Shown here in pieces: positions 55,132-64,000 of a DNA stretch of 64,000 bases (position 1 is the stretch's first letter; the number at the start of each line of letters is the position of its first letter). The notes beneath the pieces were generated by a model, which searched no databases, was not told the DNA's origin, and worked only from the letters and a program-made list of their open reading frames with translations. This DNA is from Rhodanobacter sp. (GTDB taxonomy: Bacteria; Pseudomonadota; Gammaproteobacteria; Xanthomonadales; Rhodanobacteraceae): positions 392,170-456,169 of the forward strand of contig JANJTA010000035.1 of the NCBI GenBank assembly GCA_024711345.1. The letters are read 5' to 3'. The position numbers and the translations under genes are program-made.

Positions 55132-58100
55132 TCAGCCCTGCAGGTTGTCCAGCACATGGCCGACCAGCAGCGCGAGGAAGGCTTCGCGCTCGCGCCGGTA
55201 GACCGGATCGGCCGGGCCGGCCAAGGCGGCGCGGTGCATGGCCTGGTGGCTGGCATCCAGCGCCTCGCCGAGTTCCGGCCGCTGCAGGTACTCGCCCGGA
55301 TCGCAGCTGATCTGCGCCAGCCGGGCCCAGCTTGCGGGATCCGGCGGCAAGGCGACGAACTGTTCCTCCCAGCGCAGCTCGCCAGCGAGCGCGCCCAGCC
55401 CGGTTTGCGGCCAGGCGGAGCTCTGCACCGGCCGGTAATCCCGCAGCCAGCCGGACAGCGCGTCGGCCGGCATCGGTCGCGCCAGCGCGTAGCCCTGGCC
55501 GAAATCCGCGCCGAGGATCGTCGCCGCCTCGATCAGCTCCGGCGATTCCAGCCCTTCGACCACCACCTCCAGCCGCAGGTCGTGCCCGATCCGGATCAGC
55601 TGGCGGATGAAGCGCAAGGTGCCCAGCGGGTCCTGCCGCACCTGGCCGACGATGGCCTGATCGATCTTGATGCGGTCGAACGGCCACTGGCGCAGGCGGA
55701 TCAGCGAGCTGTAGCCCGCGCCGAGATCGTCTTCGACCAGACGCACACCGAGCGCCTTCAGCGACAGCATGCCCGAACCCTGCGGCACGGCGGCATGCTC
55801 GGTGCCGATCGGCGATTCGAGTATCTCGAACAGCAGCGCCTGCGCCGCGCAGCCGCTGCGCGCGATGACCGTCGACGCCACCTCCGCATAGCGCGGGTCC
55901 TGCAGCGCGGCGGCCGGTGCGTTCACCGAGACGTCCAGCGCAAGGCCTGCGCGCAACAGCGCCTCGCGGCAGGCGACGGCCTGGCCCAAGCCCTGGCGGA
56001 ACAGCGCCAGCAGGTCGTCCGCGCCCAGCGCGGGAAGGAAGCGCGCCGGCGCCAGCAGCTCGCCATCCTCGTCGCGCAACCGGGCCAGCGCTTCCATCTC
56101 GGCGACCCGGCCGTCAGCCAGCCTGACCAGCGGCTGGTAGTGCATCTGCAGCGCGTCGGTGGCGACCATCGCGCGCCAGCGCTCGCGCACGAAGAACGGC
56201 AGCAGCTCGGTGCCCTGGCGCGGCGGCGCCAGGCGCGCCAGGGCAAGGTCCAGCACGGTCTTGATCTGCTGCAGGAAGGCCCGCTGGTCCTCGCTCTGGA
56301 AACCGCCGACGTACGGGCTGTACACGGTAAGCACGACCACTGGATTCAGCGGCGACGGGCACAGCGGAATGGCCACGTTGGAGAACACCCCGAGGCTCAG
56401 TGCGATGTCGCGCCAACCCGCCATCGCCGGATCGCTGCCGTAATGGGCGCAACGCTGAATCCGCGCCGTGCGCCAGGCGCGCCCGCTGGGCCCCTGCCCC
56501 TCCGGCTGGTCGGCGTCGACCCGGATCGGCGTCGCCTTGCCGCTGGCCAGCGCATGCAGGTACTCGGCAAAGGCCGTACCGGCCACCGCCTCGTAGGTCA
56601 GCTGGCCCATGGCGTCCGGGCGCCCGGCCGAACAGGCGACGATTTCCTTGTGCGACACCAGGATGTCGGCCACGCCCTGGACCAGTTCCAGGTAGCCCTC
56701 GGCCGACCACGCCAGCGCATTGATCCGGGCCAGCACGGCCACCCGGCGGCGCTGCAGTTCGCGCATGCTTTCCAGCTGCCACTGCCGCTCCATGCCCAGT
56801 CGCTGCAGCAGGATCGCCAACGCGCGGCGGTCGTTCTGCCCGGTGCCGGTCAGCACCGCGGCCAGGATGTCGCGCAGCTGCTCGATCGCCTCCAGCAGCC
56901 ACACTTCCTCCAGCCCGCAGGCCGCGTGGAACAGGCCGGTGCGGGTCGCCCGGGCGCGATGGCCGGCCAGGTCCAGGTCGCCCTGCAGCAGGGCGCGCAG
57001 GTGCTGCATCTGGTGCTGCCCGAACGCTTTCAGCTCCGCGGCCGGAAGCAGGTCCAGCAGCCTGGCGATGCCATCATGCGCGCGCAGCGCGGCATGAAAG
57101 CTTTCCACGATGCCGGGCAGCCGCGGCTCCCACGCCTTGCTGCAGCCGTCCAGCAACGCGGCGGCATCTTCGCCATAGGGCGTCGCGGCCTCGGGTTCGT
57201 CGGTCTGGTCCACCACCCCTTCGGGCGACACCAGCGACCACCAGCGCGAGCGATGCCGCTTGCGCGATTTCACCTGGTACATCGCCTGGTCGGCGCGGCG
57301 CAGCAGCTGTTCGCCGGTGCCGCGGGTCTCGCTGGAGTACAGCGCAATGCCCAGGCTGGCGCCCACCGACATCACGGTGCCGTCGATGTTCATCGGAAAG
57401 CGCAGGGTCTCGCCGATGCGCTCCAGCAAGCCGTCGATGTCCTGCGCCGTGTCGAGATCCTCGAACACCAGCACGAACTCGTCGCCGCCGAGCCGGGCCA
57501 CGTAGTCGCCGGCGCGAAGCATCCGCCGGAATCGCTCCGCCATCTCGGCCAGCAGGCGGTCGCCCACGGCATGGCCGTGGCGGTCGTTGATCGGCTTCAG
57601 GTCGTCCAGATCGAGCAGCCCCACCGCGACCATGCGGCCGCGACGCCTGGCGCGCTCCAGCACGATCTCCAGGTGCCGGTCCAGCGCACGGCGATTGGGC
57701 AGGCCGGTGAGGTCGTCGTGCAGGGCGAGATAGGTCTGCCGCTCCTGTTCGCGCAACAGGGCGTGCCGCTGCGCATGCTGGCGCAGCGCCAGCCCGGTGG
57801 CGTCGGCGATCTCGTCCAGCAGGCGGCACATCTCGTCGTCGAAGGCATCCGGCTCGACGGTGATTATCGCGAATACGCCGGTCGGCGTCCGCGTCGCCCC
57901 GATCGTGTCGACCGACGCGAACAATGGCCAGCAGCCCACCGCCCCGGCGTGTTCGAGCCATTCGTGGCGGAACGCGTCACCCCGGGATGGCTCGGGCGAG
58001 CGCCTGCGGATGACCGGCGCGCCCTGCATGAAGGCCTGCGTCGGCGCCAGCACGATCGCGGCGTCGTCCTGCCGCGGCGGCAGCGGCAGGTCGCGCACGA

Positions 58101-58905
58101 CGTCCGCCAGCGGCCCGACCAGCACCATCCGCTGCAGCACCGGTTCATCGTCCTCGGCGGCGAACACGTCGACCGCGGCGGCGCCGGCGATGTCGGCCAG
58201 CGCTTCGGCCAGCGTGCGGTAGACCGCCGCCGGGTCGGGCTGCTCCAGCAAGGCGCGCTGGATGGCGCGTTGCGCATCGCGATAGCGGCTCATCCGCGCG
58301 CTGCGTTCCAGCAAGCCATGATGGTCCCAGTAGCGGCTCAGTTCATCGACCAGCCGCTGCCCCCAGTCCAGCAGTTCGCCGCTCAAGCTGGGGCCGTCGT
58401 CGCGGGAGTAGGCGGCCAGTACCAGTTGGCCGGCGTCGCGCGTCCTCGATGCAGCCACGATGCAGGAGCCGAAGCCGTACCGTCGCGCGGCCTCGCGCCA
58501 CGGCTCGAACTCCGGCGCGTCGACCGGGGTCGCCCGCGCCCGTTCCTCGCGCAACACCATGCCCACCGGCCCGCGCCCGCCGGGCACGGATGCGTCCGCA
58601 CTCAGGTGCAGCGCGGCCACGTAGTCCGCGGCGGTTCCCGCCGCCGCCACGACCTCGACCTCATCGCGATCCGGTTCGCGCCGCCCGATCCATACCAGCG
58701 GAAGATCCATGGTCGAGGCGAGGATGTCCGCGATCGTGGCCAGGGTGCGGCGGCGGTCGGGGTCCGGCGAAGCATGCAACAGCGCAAGGGTTTCCGCCAC
58801 GCTCCGGTAGAAGCGTTCGCGAAGCTCACCACCTGCCTGCTGCTGGCTTTCCATCCGCTGGCCGGTTTCCCCCGAACGAACAAACGGCGCACCGATCGTC
58901 GGCAT
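55132..58905 (-). CDS. GAF-GGDEF-globin-GAF-EAL cyclic-di-GMP signalling protein
   Basis: A 1257-residue soluble protein with both making and breaking domains for cyclic di-GMP. Two GAF-like sensory regions (about 25-190 and 205-380) precede a GGDEF domain with intact GGDEF (473-477) and I-site RAGD (464-467). Next is a helical region at about 575-705 (FGQHQMQHLRALLQGDLDLA, TGLFHAACGLEEVWLLEA) that resembles a sensor globin. A third GAF-like region (about 735-875) and an EAL domain (about 915-1160) follow. The EAL residues are present: EALARL, SVNAP, EILES, EDDLGAGYSS, KIDQ and VEGLES. The start at 58905 has no strong ribosome site; ATG at 58854 is an alternative. Confidence 0.85.
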   Translation of the reverse strand: MPTIGAPFVRSGETGQRMESQQQAGGELRERFYRSVAETLALLHASPDPDRRRTLATIADILASTMDLPLVWIGRREPDRDEVEVVAAAGTAADYVAALHLSADASVPGGRGPVGMVLREERARATPVDAPEFEPWREAARRYGFGSCIVAASRTRDAGQLVLAAYSRDDGPSLSGELLDWGQRLVDELSRYWDHHGLLERSARMSRYRDAQRAIQRALLEQPDPAAVYRTLAEALADIAGAAAVDVFAAEDDEPVLQRMVLVGPLADVVRDLPLPPRQDDAAIVLAPTQAFMQGAPVIRRRSPEPSRGDAFRHEWLEHAGAVGCWPLFASVDTIGATRTPTGVFAIITVEPDAFDDEMCRLLDEIADATGLALRQHAQRHALLREQERQTYLALHDDLTGLPNRRALDRHLEIVLERARRRGRMVAVGLLDLDDLKPINDRHGHAVGDRLLAEMAERFRRMLRAGDYVARLGGDEFVLVFEDLDTAQDIDGLLERIGETLRFPMNIDGTVMSVGASLGIALYSSETRGTGEQLLRRADQAMYQVKSRKRHRSRWWSLVSPEGVVDQTDEPEAATPYGEDAAALLDGCSKAWEPRLPGIVESFHAALRAHDGIARLLDLLPAAELKAFGQHQMQHLRALLQGDLDLAGHRARATRTGLFHAACGLEEVWLLEAIEQLRDILAAVLTGTGQNDRRALAILLQRLGMERQWQLESMRELQRRRVAVLARINALAWSAEGYLELVQGVADILVSHKEIVACSAGRPDAMGQLTYEAVAGTAFAEYLHALASGKATPIRVDADQPEGQGPSGRAWRTARIQRCAHYGSDPAMAGWRDIALSLGVFSNVAIPLCPSPLNPVVVLTVYSPYVGGFQSEDQRAFLQQIKTVLDLALARLAPPRQGTELLPFFVRERWRAMVATDALQMHYQPLVRLADGRVAEMEALARLRDEDGELLAPARFLPALGADDLLALFRQGLGQAVACREALLRAGLALDVSVNAPAAALQDPRYAEVASTVIARSGCAAQALLFEILESPIGTEHAAVPQGSGMLSLKALGVRLVEDDLGAGYSSLIRLRQWPFDRIKIDQAIVGQVRQDPLGTLRFIRQLIRIGHDLRLEVVVEGLESPELIEAATILGADFGQGYALARPMPADALSGWLRDYRPVQSSAWPQTGLGALAGELRWEEQFVALPPDPASWARLAQISCDPGEYLQRPELGEALDASHQAMHRAALAGPADPVYRREREAFLALLVGHVLDNLQG

Positions 58906-58978
58906 ACTTCATCACGCGGCTGCGCATTAATCCACTGCGCCGTGACGGCGGCGCCGGGCAGGTTCGGCGCGAGCCGGC

Positions 58979-60244
58979 TCAGCTCTCGGCGCAGGCCCGG
59001 GCGCGGCGCTGCATCAGCTCGCGCTCGCGCCGGTTCATGGCCAGCGCGGCGGCCCGCTCGAACTCCCGCTGCGCCTCCGCGAGGCGGCCCAGGCGGACCA
59101 GCAGGTCACCACGCACCGCCGGCAGCAGGTGGTAGCGCTTGAGGCTCGGTTCGCCGACCAGGCCATCGACCAGGGCCAGTCCTGCCGCCGCGCCGTCCGC
59201 CATGCCCACGGCCACCGCGCGGTTGAGTTCGACCACCGGCGAGGGCGCCACCGTGGCCAGCGTGGCGTACAGCGCCGCGATGCCCGGCCAATCGGTGTCC
59301 CCGCTGCTCAGCGCACGCGCATGGCAGGCCGCGATCGCCGCCTGCAGCGCATACGGGCCCAGCGCACCGCCGAGCTTTCCGGCCCGCTCCAGCGCGGCCA
59401 GGCCGCGGCGGATCAGCAGCCGGTCCCACAACGCCCGATCCTGCTCCAGCAGCAGGATCGGCTCGCCGTGCGCGTCCACCCGTGCGCGCGAGCGCGAGGC
59501 CTGCAGCTCCATCAGCGCCACCAGGCCGTGCACCTCGCTCTCGCGCGGCATCAGCCCGGCCAGCACGCGGCCCAGCCGCAGCGCGTCCTCGCACAGCCCG
59601 GGGCGCATCCAGTCGTCGCCGGCGGTGGCCGCATAGCCCTCGTTGAAGATCAGGTAGATCACGCCGAGCACCGAGGAAAGGCGCCCGGCGATCTCCTCGC
59701 CGCGCGGCACCTCGTACGCCACCTCGGCCTTGGCCAGGCTGCGCTTGGCGCGCACGATGCGCTGCGCGATGGTCGGCTCGGGCAGCAGGAAGGCGCGCGC
59801 GATTTCCTCCGTGGTCAGGCCGCCAAGCAGGCGCAGGGTCAGCGCCACGCGCGCCTCCATCGACAGCACCGGATGGCAGGCGGTGAAGATCAGCCGCAGC
59901 AGGTCGTCGCCGAACGGATCGTCCAGCGCCGCCTCGTGCGCCGACCTCGCCGATGCCTGCTCGTGTTCCAGCTCGTGCATCAATTGCTCGTGCTTGCGTT
60001 CGAGCAGCTTGCTGCGGCGCAAGCGGTCGATCGCGCGATGCTTCGCGGTAGTCATCAGCCAGGCGCCGGGGTTGTCCGGCACGCCGCTCTGCGGCCACTG
60101 TTCCAGCGCCACCACCAGCGCATCCTGCGCCAGTTCCTCGGCCAGCCCGACGTCGCGCAGCATGCGGGTCAGGCCGGCGATCAGGCGGGCCGACTCGATC
60201 CGCCAGACGGCGTCGATGGTGCGATGGGTCTCGGTCACGCTCAT
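58979..60244 (-). CDS. ECF sigma factor with C-terminal extension (ECF42 type)
   Basis: A 421-residue sigma factor. Region 2 (ARLIAGLTRMLRDVGLAEEL, then NPGAWLMTTAKHRAIDRLRR) and region 4 (LTLRLLGGLTTEEIARAFLL, then AQRIVRAKRSLAKAEV) fill residues 15-185. The long C-terminal part (about 190-421) with LIFNEGYAATAGDD and TPR-like helices is the mark of group ECF42, which regulates genes for DGPF/YciI proteins and usually has no anti-sigma factor. The YciI gene sits immediately upstream on the same strand, as in that group. The ATG at 60244 is chosen at the conserved start; ATG at 60262 is possible. Confidence 0.88.
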   Translation of the reverse strand: MSVTETHRTIDAVWRIESARLIAGLTRMLRDVGLAEELAQDALVVALEQWPQSGVPDNPGAWLMTTAKHRAIDRLRRSKLLERKHEQLMHELEHEQASARSAHEAALDDPFGDDLLRLIFTACHPVLSMEARVALTLRLLGGLTTEEIARAFLLPEPTIAQRIVRAKRSLAKAEVAYEVPRGEEIAGRLSSVLGVIYLIFNEGYAATAGDDWMRPGLCEDALRLGRVLAGLMPRESEVHGLVALMELQASRSRARVDAHGEPILLLEQDRALWDRLLIRRGLAALERAGKLGGALGPYALQAAIAACHARALSSGDTDWPGIAALYATLATVAPSPVVELNRAVAVGMADGAAAGLALVDGLVGEPSLKRYHLLPAVRGDLLVRLGRLAEAQREFERAAALAMNRRERELMQRRARACAES

Positions 60245-60332
60245 GGCGACCGATGACAGCATCCCCACCGCGCCGGCGCAAGGCCGGAAGTCACGGCCCG
60301 CCGGCGTCACCCAGGCCGGCGCGCTGCGCGGT

Positions 60333-60752
60333 TCACGATTTCGCCGCGAGCTGCGCGCGCAGCCGTTCTTCCTGCTCGCGCAGCTCGGGCGTGAACTCGG
60401 CGCCGAAATCCTCGGCCTCGAACACCTGGCGAATCTCCAGCTCGGCATCGTCGTCGAACGGCGCGCGCTTGAGCCATTCGACCGCCTCGGCCATCGACTT
60501 CACCTGCCACAGCCAGAAGCCGGCGACCAGTTCCTTCGTCTCCGCGAATGGCCCCTCGGTCACCGTGCGCGCGCGGCCGGAGAACTTCACCCGCACGCCC
60601 TTCGAGCTGGGCTGCAGGCCCTCCCCCGCCAGCATGACGCCGGCCTTCACCAGCTCCTCGTTGTAGCGACCCATCGCCGCCAGCAACTGCTCGCTGGGCA
60701 TGACCCCGGCTTCCGAATCCCGGTTCGCCTTGACTATCACCATGCATCGCAT
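60333..60752 (-). CDS. YciI/DGPF-domain protein
   Basis: A 139-residue protein of the YCII family in its DGPF form. It opens MRCMVIVKANRDSEAGVMPS and has the motif TVTEGPFAETKELVAGFWLW, where EGPF stands for the DGPF signature. Such proteins accompany ECF42 sigma factors and are thought to be small enzymes or signal binders, with no proven reaction. GAGGAGG lies seven bases before the ATG at 60752, a very strong site. It precedes the sigma gene by 88 bases and both appear to use the motif at 60807-60833. Confidence 0.88.
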   Translation of the reverse strand: MRCMVIVKANRDSEAGVMPSEQLLAAMGRYNEELVKAGVMLAGEGLQPSSKGVRVKFSGRARTVTEGPFAETKELVAGFWLWQVKSMAEAVEWLKRAPFDDDAELEIRQVFEAEDFGAEFTPELREQEERLRAQLAAKS

Positions 60753-60806
60753 CGTCGTGCCTCCTCTGGATGGACGAAAGCCAGGCAGCCCCGGCTCTAT
60801 GCGAAT

Positions 60807-60833
60807 GACGAATGACGGACCGGCGGATCGACA
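60807..60833 (-). promoter_or_regulatory. ECF42-type promoter ahead of the YciI-sigma operon
   Basis: On the minus strand TGTCGA (60833 to 60828) is followed after exactly 17 bases by CGTC (60810 to 60807). From memory, this is the promoter motif reported for ECF42 (TGTCGA in -35, CGTC or similar in -10). The site is 55-80 bases upstream of the YciI gene, which is the expected place for autoregulation. Confidence 0.6.
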
Positions 60834-60897
60834 GGTCGCAAACGATGAGTCACGGCTCGGTATGCTGTGCGGGTTGCGTCGAGCAGGACAGGAACGG

Positions 60898-63800
60898 ATG
60901 AGGGACAACCCAGGCGGACTGATCGTCCACCGCGGCAGCCGCACCGAACGGCTGGCCGACGCGCTGGCGCTGCAGCTCGAAGCGCAGCGCCCGGCCAATC
61001 CGCTGGCCGCGCAGACCGTGGTGGTGGCGCACCCGGGGCTGCAGCGCTGGCTGCTCGGCCACCTGGCGCAGCGCCATGGGCCGCACGGCGGGCACGGCAT
61101 CGCCGCCAACCTCGAGATGATCCTGCCGTGGCAATGGTTCGAGCGTACGGCCCGCCGCGTGCTGGGCGACGAGGCGCTGATCGGCGGCGCGTACCGGCAC
61201 GAGCTGCTGCGCTGGCGCCTGCTGGCGGCCCTGCCCACGCTGCCGGCGCCGGAAGTAGCGAGCTACCTGGCTGGCGACGGCGCCGCACGCCGCGGCTTCC
61301 AGCTCGCCGAGCACCTGGCCGGGCTGTACACCCAGTACCTGATCTACCGGCCCGACTGGATCCTCGACTGGGAACAGCACCCTGCGCGGCACGCCGGCGA
61401 CTGGCAGGCCGCGCTGTGGCAGCGGCTGCGCGCCGCCATCCCGCGGCCGCACCGCGCACAGCGCAGCGCCGTTCTGCTCGACGCACTGCGTGCCGGCAAC
61501 GACCTGGCCAACGATCCGCCGCTGCACGTGTTCGGCGTCAGCCACCTGCCGCCGGACGTGCTGGCCGCGCTGCAGGCCACCGCGCTGCACACGCCGGTGC
61601 ACCTGTACTTCCCCGACCCCTGCCGCGAACACTGGGTCTACCTGCGCAAGCAACGTTTCCTGCTCGCCCACGCGGACGACCCGGAGGCGCTGTACTACGA
61701 GGTCGGCCACCCGCTGCTGGTCGCGCTCGGCCGCATCGCGCAGGATTTCTGCCTGACCCTGGACGAATGCGACGCCATCGAGGAGCGCGACCCGCTCGAC
61801 GAGGCCGAGCCGCTGGACGACGCCACCGCGCTGCTCGCCCGGCTGCAGTCGAGCATCCGCTGCTTGCAGCCGGAGCTGGTCGGCGCGCCGATCCGCGCGC
61901 AACAGGCGGACGGCGCCGCGCTGGCGGACATCCTGCCCGCGCTGCGCCATGACCCCAGTCTGCGCGTGCACGCCTGCCACACCCGCCTGCGCGAGCTGGA
62001 AGTGCTGAAGGACGCCCTGCTGCGCTGCCTCGCCGACGACCCCAGCCTGCAGCACCGCGACATCGTGGTGATGGCGCCGGATATCGGCGCGTACGCACCC
62101 TACCTGGCGGCGGTGTTCGGCGAGCCGGCGCAATACCGTCGCGATGCCCTGCACATCCCCTGGCACCTGGCCGACGTCGGGCTGGCGCACGCGCACCCGC
62201 TGATGCACGCGTTCGCGCAATGGCTGGAGCTGGCCGAGAGCCGCTTCACGGTCAGCGAGGTGCTGGATTTCCTCGACGTGCCGGCGGTGGCGCGGCGCTT
62301 CGCGATCGACGCCGGGGGCCGCGACACCCTGGAACGCTGGCTGCGCCGCGCGCGCGTGGCCTGGGGGCTGGACGCGGCAATGAAGGCGGAGGCCGGCGCG
62401 GCGGCAGTCGACGCGAACTCGTGGCAGTTCGGCCTCGACCGCATGTACGCCGGGCTGGTTGCCGGCCAGGATGCCGGCGACGGCCTGCTCGACGGCATCC
62501 TGCCGCTGCCGGGCGTCACCGGCGGCGCGGCGGAAGCCCTGGGCCAGCTCGACCGCCTGCTCGGCGAACTGCGCCAGGCGCGCCACGCCTTCGCCGGCGC
62601 GCGTCCGCTGGCCGCGTGGAGCGCCTGGCTGCTGGAGCGGCTCGATGCCTTGTTCCTCGCCGATCCGCGCGACGCCGCCGAACAGCACGCGCTCGACGCC
62701 CTGCGCCGGCTCGCCGCCGGCCTCGCCGGCCAGGCCGCCGAAGCCGGCCTCGACGCGCCACAGCCGTGGAGCGTGGTGCGCGAGGCACTGCGCGGCGCGC
62801 TCGACGCGGTGCCGGAGCGCCAGGGTTTTCTGCTTGGCGGGGTGACCTTCTGCGGACTGGTGCCGCAGCGCTCGATTCCGTTCCGCGTGGTCTGCCTGCT
62901 CGGCATGAACGAAGGCGAGTTCCCGCGCCCCGGCCACGACGCCGGCCTCAACCGCATCCTCGCCCAGCCGCGGCGCGGCGACCGCGACACGCGCAACGAG
63001 GACCGCTACCTGTTCCTGGAAGCGCTGATGTCGGCGCGCGACGCGCTGCACGTGAGCTACGTCGGCGAGGGCGTGCGCGACGGCAAGCCGCGCAACCCGG
63101 CCGCGCCGCTGGCCGAGCTGTTGCAGTTCCTCGACGAACAGCACGGCCTCGCCGGCGACGAAACCGCCGAGCGGCCGTGGCGCGTGCGCCACCCGCTGCA
63201 GCCGTTCGACGCGCGCTACTACGAACGTGACGCGCACGGCCGGCCCCGCCACGATCCGCGGCTGTTCTCGTACGAGCCGGCCTTTCTCGCCGCCGCATCG
63301 TCCGGCGCCAACGCCCCGCCTTTCCTCGACGCGGCGACCGCCACGCCGCCCAGCGCGGCCGGCGAGCTTGCCCTCGGTGCGCTGCAGCGCTTCTGGCGCG
63401 ACCCCGCGCGCGACGCCCTGCTGCGCGGCCAGGGCATCAGCCTGCAGGCGCTGGACGACCACGGCTGGCCGGATCGCGAGCCGCTGGAAACGCCGCTGGA
63501 AAAAATCGAGCGGGTCGACCAGCGCCTGCTGTTCGACGCGCTCGCCGCCGGCTGCACCGAACTGCCCGCCGAACCGCCGGCATGGCTCGCCCGCTCCGGC
63601 ATGCTCGCCGGCGGGGCGATCGGCGAGCGGACCTGGGCGCAACTGCGCGACTCGCTGCGCCCGCTGCTGGCGCTGGCGCGGCCGCTGTTCGCCGGTGGCG
63701 GTGCGCAAGCACACGCGCAGGCCATCGACCTCGACCTCGGCGATGGCCTGCGCCTGACCGGCGCGGTCGATCGCGTGTTCCGCGGCGCCGATGGCGGGTT

Positions 63801-64000
63801 GCTGTGGTTCGACGCCCGCCCGGGGCGCGCCGCCAACCTGCGCGACCTGCTGGGCTTCTACCTCGACTGGGCCTGTCTGCAACTGGCCCGTGCCGGCGAC
63901 AGCGCGCCGATGCAGGCTGCGCTGCTGGAACAGCTCCGCCGCACGCAGGGCGGCGCCAGCGTACTGGTGGCCCAGCGCACCGCCATGCTCGACACCATCG
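60898..64000 (+). CDS. recC: Exodeoxyribonuclease V gamma subunit RecC, C-terminus cut by edge
   Basis: The first 1034 codons of RecC, the Chi-scanning subunit of the RecBCD recombination nuclease; the gene leaves the window at the right edge. It opens LIVHRGSRTERLADALALQL and contains the helicase-like pieces VVVAHPGLQRWLLGHLAQRH, ANLEMILPWQWFERTARRVL and IVVMAPDIGAYAPYLAAVFG. The SF1-like second domain is at RQGFLLGGVTFCGLVPQRSI and VVCLLGMNEGEFPRPGHDAG. AGGAACGG precedes the ATG at 60898; an in-frame ATG at 60862 would add 12 residues without a ribosome site. recB and recD would be expected beyond the window. It is divergent from the ECF42 unit. Confidence 0.93.
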   Translation, partial: MRDNPGGLIVHRGSRTERLADALALQLEAQRPANPLAAQTVVVAHPGLQRWLLGHLAQRHGPHGGHGIAANLEMILPWQWFERTARRVLGDEALIGGAYRHELLRWRLLAALPTLPAPEVASYLAGDGAARRGFQLAEHLAGLYTQYLIYRPDWILDWEQHPARHAGDWQAALWQRLRAAIPRPHRAQRSAVLLDALRAGNDLANDPPLHVFGVSHLPPDVLAALQATALHTPVHLYFPDPCREHWVYLRKQRFLLAHADDPEALYYEVGHPLLVALGRIAQDFCLTLDECDAIEERDPLDEAEPLDDATALLARLQSSIRCLQPELVGAPIRAQQADGAALADILPALRHDPSLRVHACHTRLRELEVLKDALLRCLADDPSLQHRDIVVMAPDIGAYAPYLAAVFGEPAQYRRDALHIPWHLADVGLAHAHPLMHAFAQWLELAESRFTVSEVLDFLDVPAVARRFAIDAGGRDTLERWLRRARVAWGLDAAMKAEAGAAAVDANSWQFGLDRMYAGLVAGQDAGDGLLDGILPLPGVTGGAAEALGQLDRLLGELRQARHAFAGARPLAAWSAWLLERLDALFLADPRDAAEQHALDALRRLAAGLAGQAAEAGLDAPQPWSVVREALRGALDAVPERQGFLLGGVTFCGLVPQRSIPFRVVCLLGMNEGEFPRPGHDAGLNRILAQPRRGDRDTRNEDRYLFLEALMSARDALHVSYVGEGVRDGKPRNPAAPLAELLQFLDEQHGLAGDETAERPWRVRHPLQPFDARYYERDAHGRPRHDPRLFSYEPAFLAAASSGANAPPFLDAATATPPSAAGELALGALQRFWRDPARDALLRGQGISLQALDDHGWPDREPLETPLEKIERVDQRLLFDALAAGCTELPAEPPAWLARSGMLAGGAIGERTWAQLRDSLRPLLALARPLFAGGGAQAHAQAIDLDLGDGLRLTGAVDRVFRGADGGLLWFDARPGRAANLRDLLGFYLDWACLQLARAGDSAPMQAALLEQLRRTQGGASVLVAQRTAMLDTI

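Noticed and set aside
54827-55687. Minus-strand frame crossing tRNA-Val and its partial copy
   Set aside because: It reads through the tRNA and both hairpins and overlaps the end of the GGDEF-EAL gene; the repeated peptide is only the translated duplication.
60850-63882. 1010-codon minus-strand frame opposite recC
   Set aside because: Shadow frame without motifs. recC is open on the plus strand to the window edge with a ribosome site and family motifs.

Overview
The window is GC-rich (roughly two-thirds G+C) bacterial chromosome. Family content and gene order point to the Xanthomonadales/Lysobacterales, probably a Rhodanobacter- or Dyella-like member of the Rhodanobacteraceae. The markers are a methionine synthase split into two overlapping genes behind an ArsR-methyltransferase regulator, the 1640-residue NAD-dependent glutamate dehydrogenase, a copLAB-type copper operon, and GTAG-ended REP palindromes. 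No phage, plasmid backbone, insertion sequence or CRISPR array is visible. The genus is inference; no 16S or other marker is present.

Layout. 1-5.0 kb: methyltransferase start (cut by the edge), PadR regulator with a membrane HAAS/sensor protein, periplasmic cyclophilin, AsmA-like protein. 5.0-6.0 kb: EamA transporter. 6.0-18.0 kb: a continuous minus-strand copper island (CusF-like small protein, copL-like, copA, copB, cytochrome c-NTF2 fusion, DUF411 protein, small Cys/His protein, cusC, cusB, cusA, GDCCVxC protein). 18.2-24.2 kb: housekeeping and accessory singles (rlmJ, Slp lipoprotein, two VOC proteins, AraC regulator, cation diffusion facilitator, DUF2058, YjbR, GNAT). 24.2-27.7 kb: mfd. 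28.1-29.8 kb: membrane diguanylate cyclase. 29.8-38.1 kb: fused E1 alpha-beta dehydrogenase, GST/nucleotidyltransferase-like/GNAT operon, glutaryl-CoA dehydrogenase, EamA transporter, 5'-nucleotidase, nadK. 38.3-43.2 kb: NAD-glutamate dehydrogenase. 43.7-48.1 kb: RND multidrug pump without an outer-membrane channel or local regulator. 48.3-54.7 kb: acyl-CoA dehydrogenase, ArsR-methyltransferase regulator, split metH, LpxB-N-like membrane protein. 54.8-55.1 kb: tRNA-Val and a partial copy. 55.1-58.9 kb: GGDEF-globin-EAL protein. 59.0-60.8 kb: ECF42-type sigma factor with its DGPF/YciI partner. 60.9 kb to the end: recC, cut by the right edge.

How genes work together. The copper island joins periplasmic Cu(I) oxidation and sequestration (CopA/CopB and small metal-binding proteins) to trans-envelope Cu(I)/Ag(I) export (CusCBA). 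Junctions copA/copB, cytochrome/DUF411, cusC/cusB and cusB/cusA all overlap as ATGA, which indicates translational coupling. Two promoter-like regions were readable: one in front of copL with a 6-4-6 palindrome, and one in front of the cus part with an FNR/Anr-like box near -41. The methionine block looks like a self-contained regulator plus enzyme unit with a perfect palindromic operator. The ECF42 unit carries the motif expected for autoregulation.

I found no complete, clearly undescribed system. The most novel-looking items are the cytochrome c-metal linker-NTF2 fusion in the copper operon, the FNR-like control site inside that operon, REP elements that supply the stop codon of three different genes, and a repeat-like in-frame insertion in mfd.
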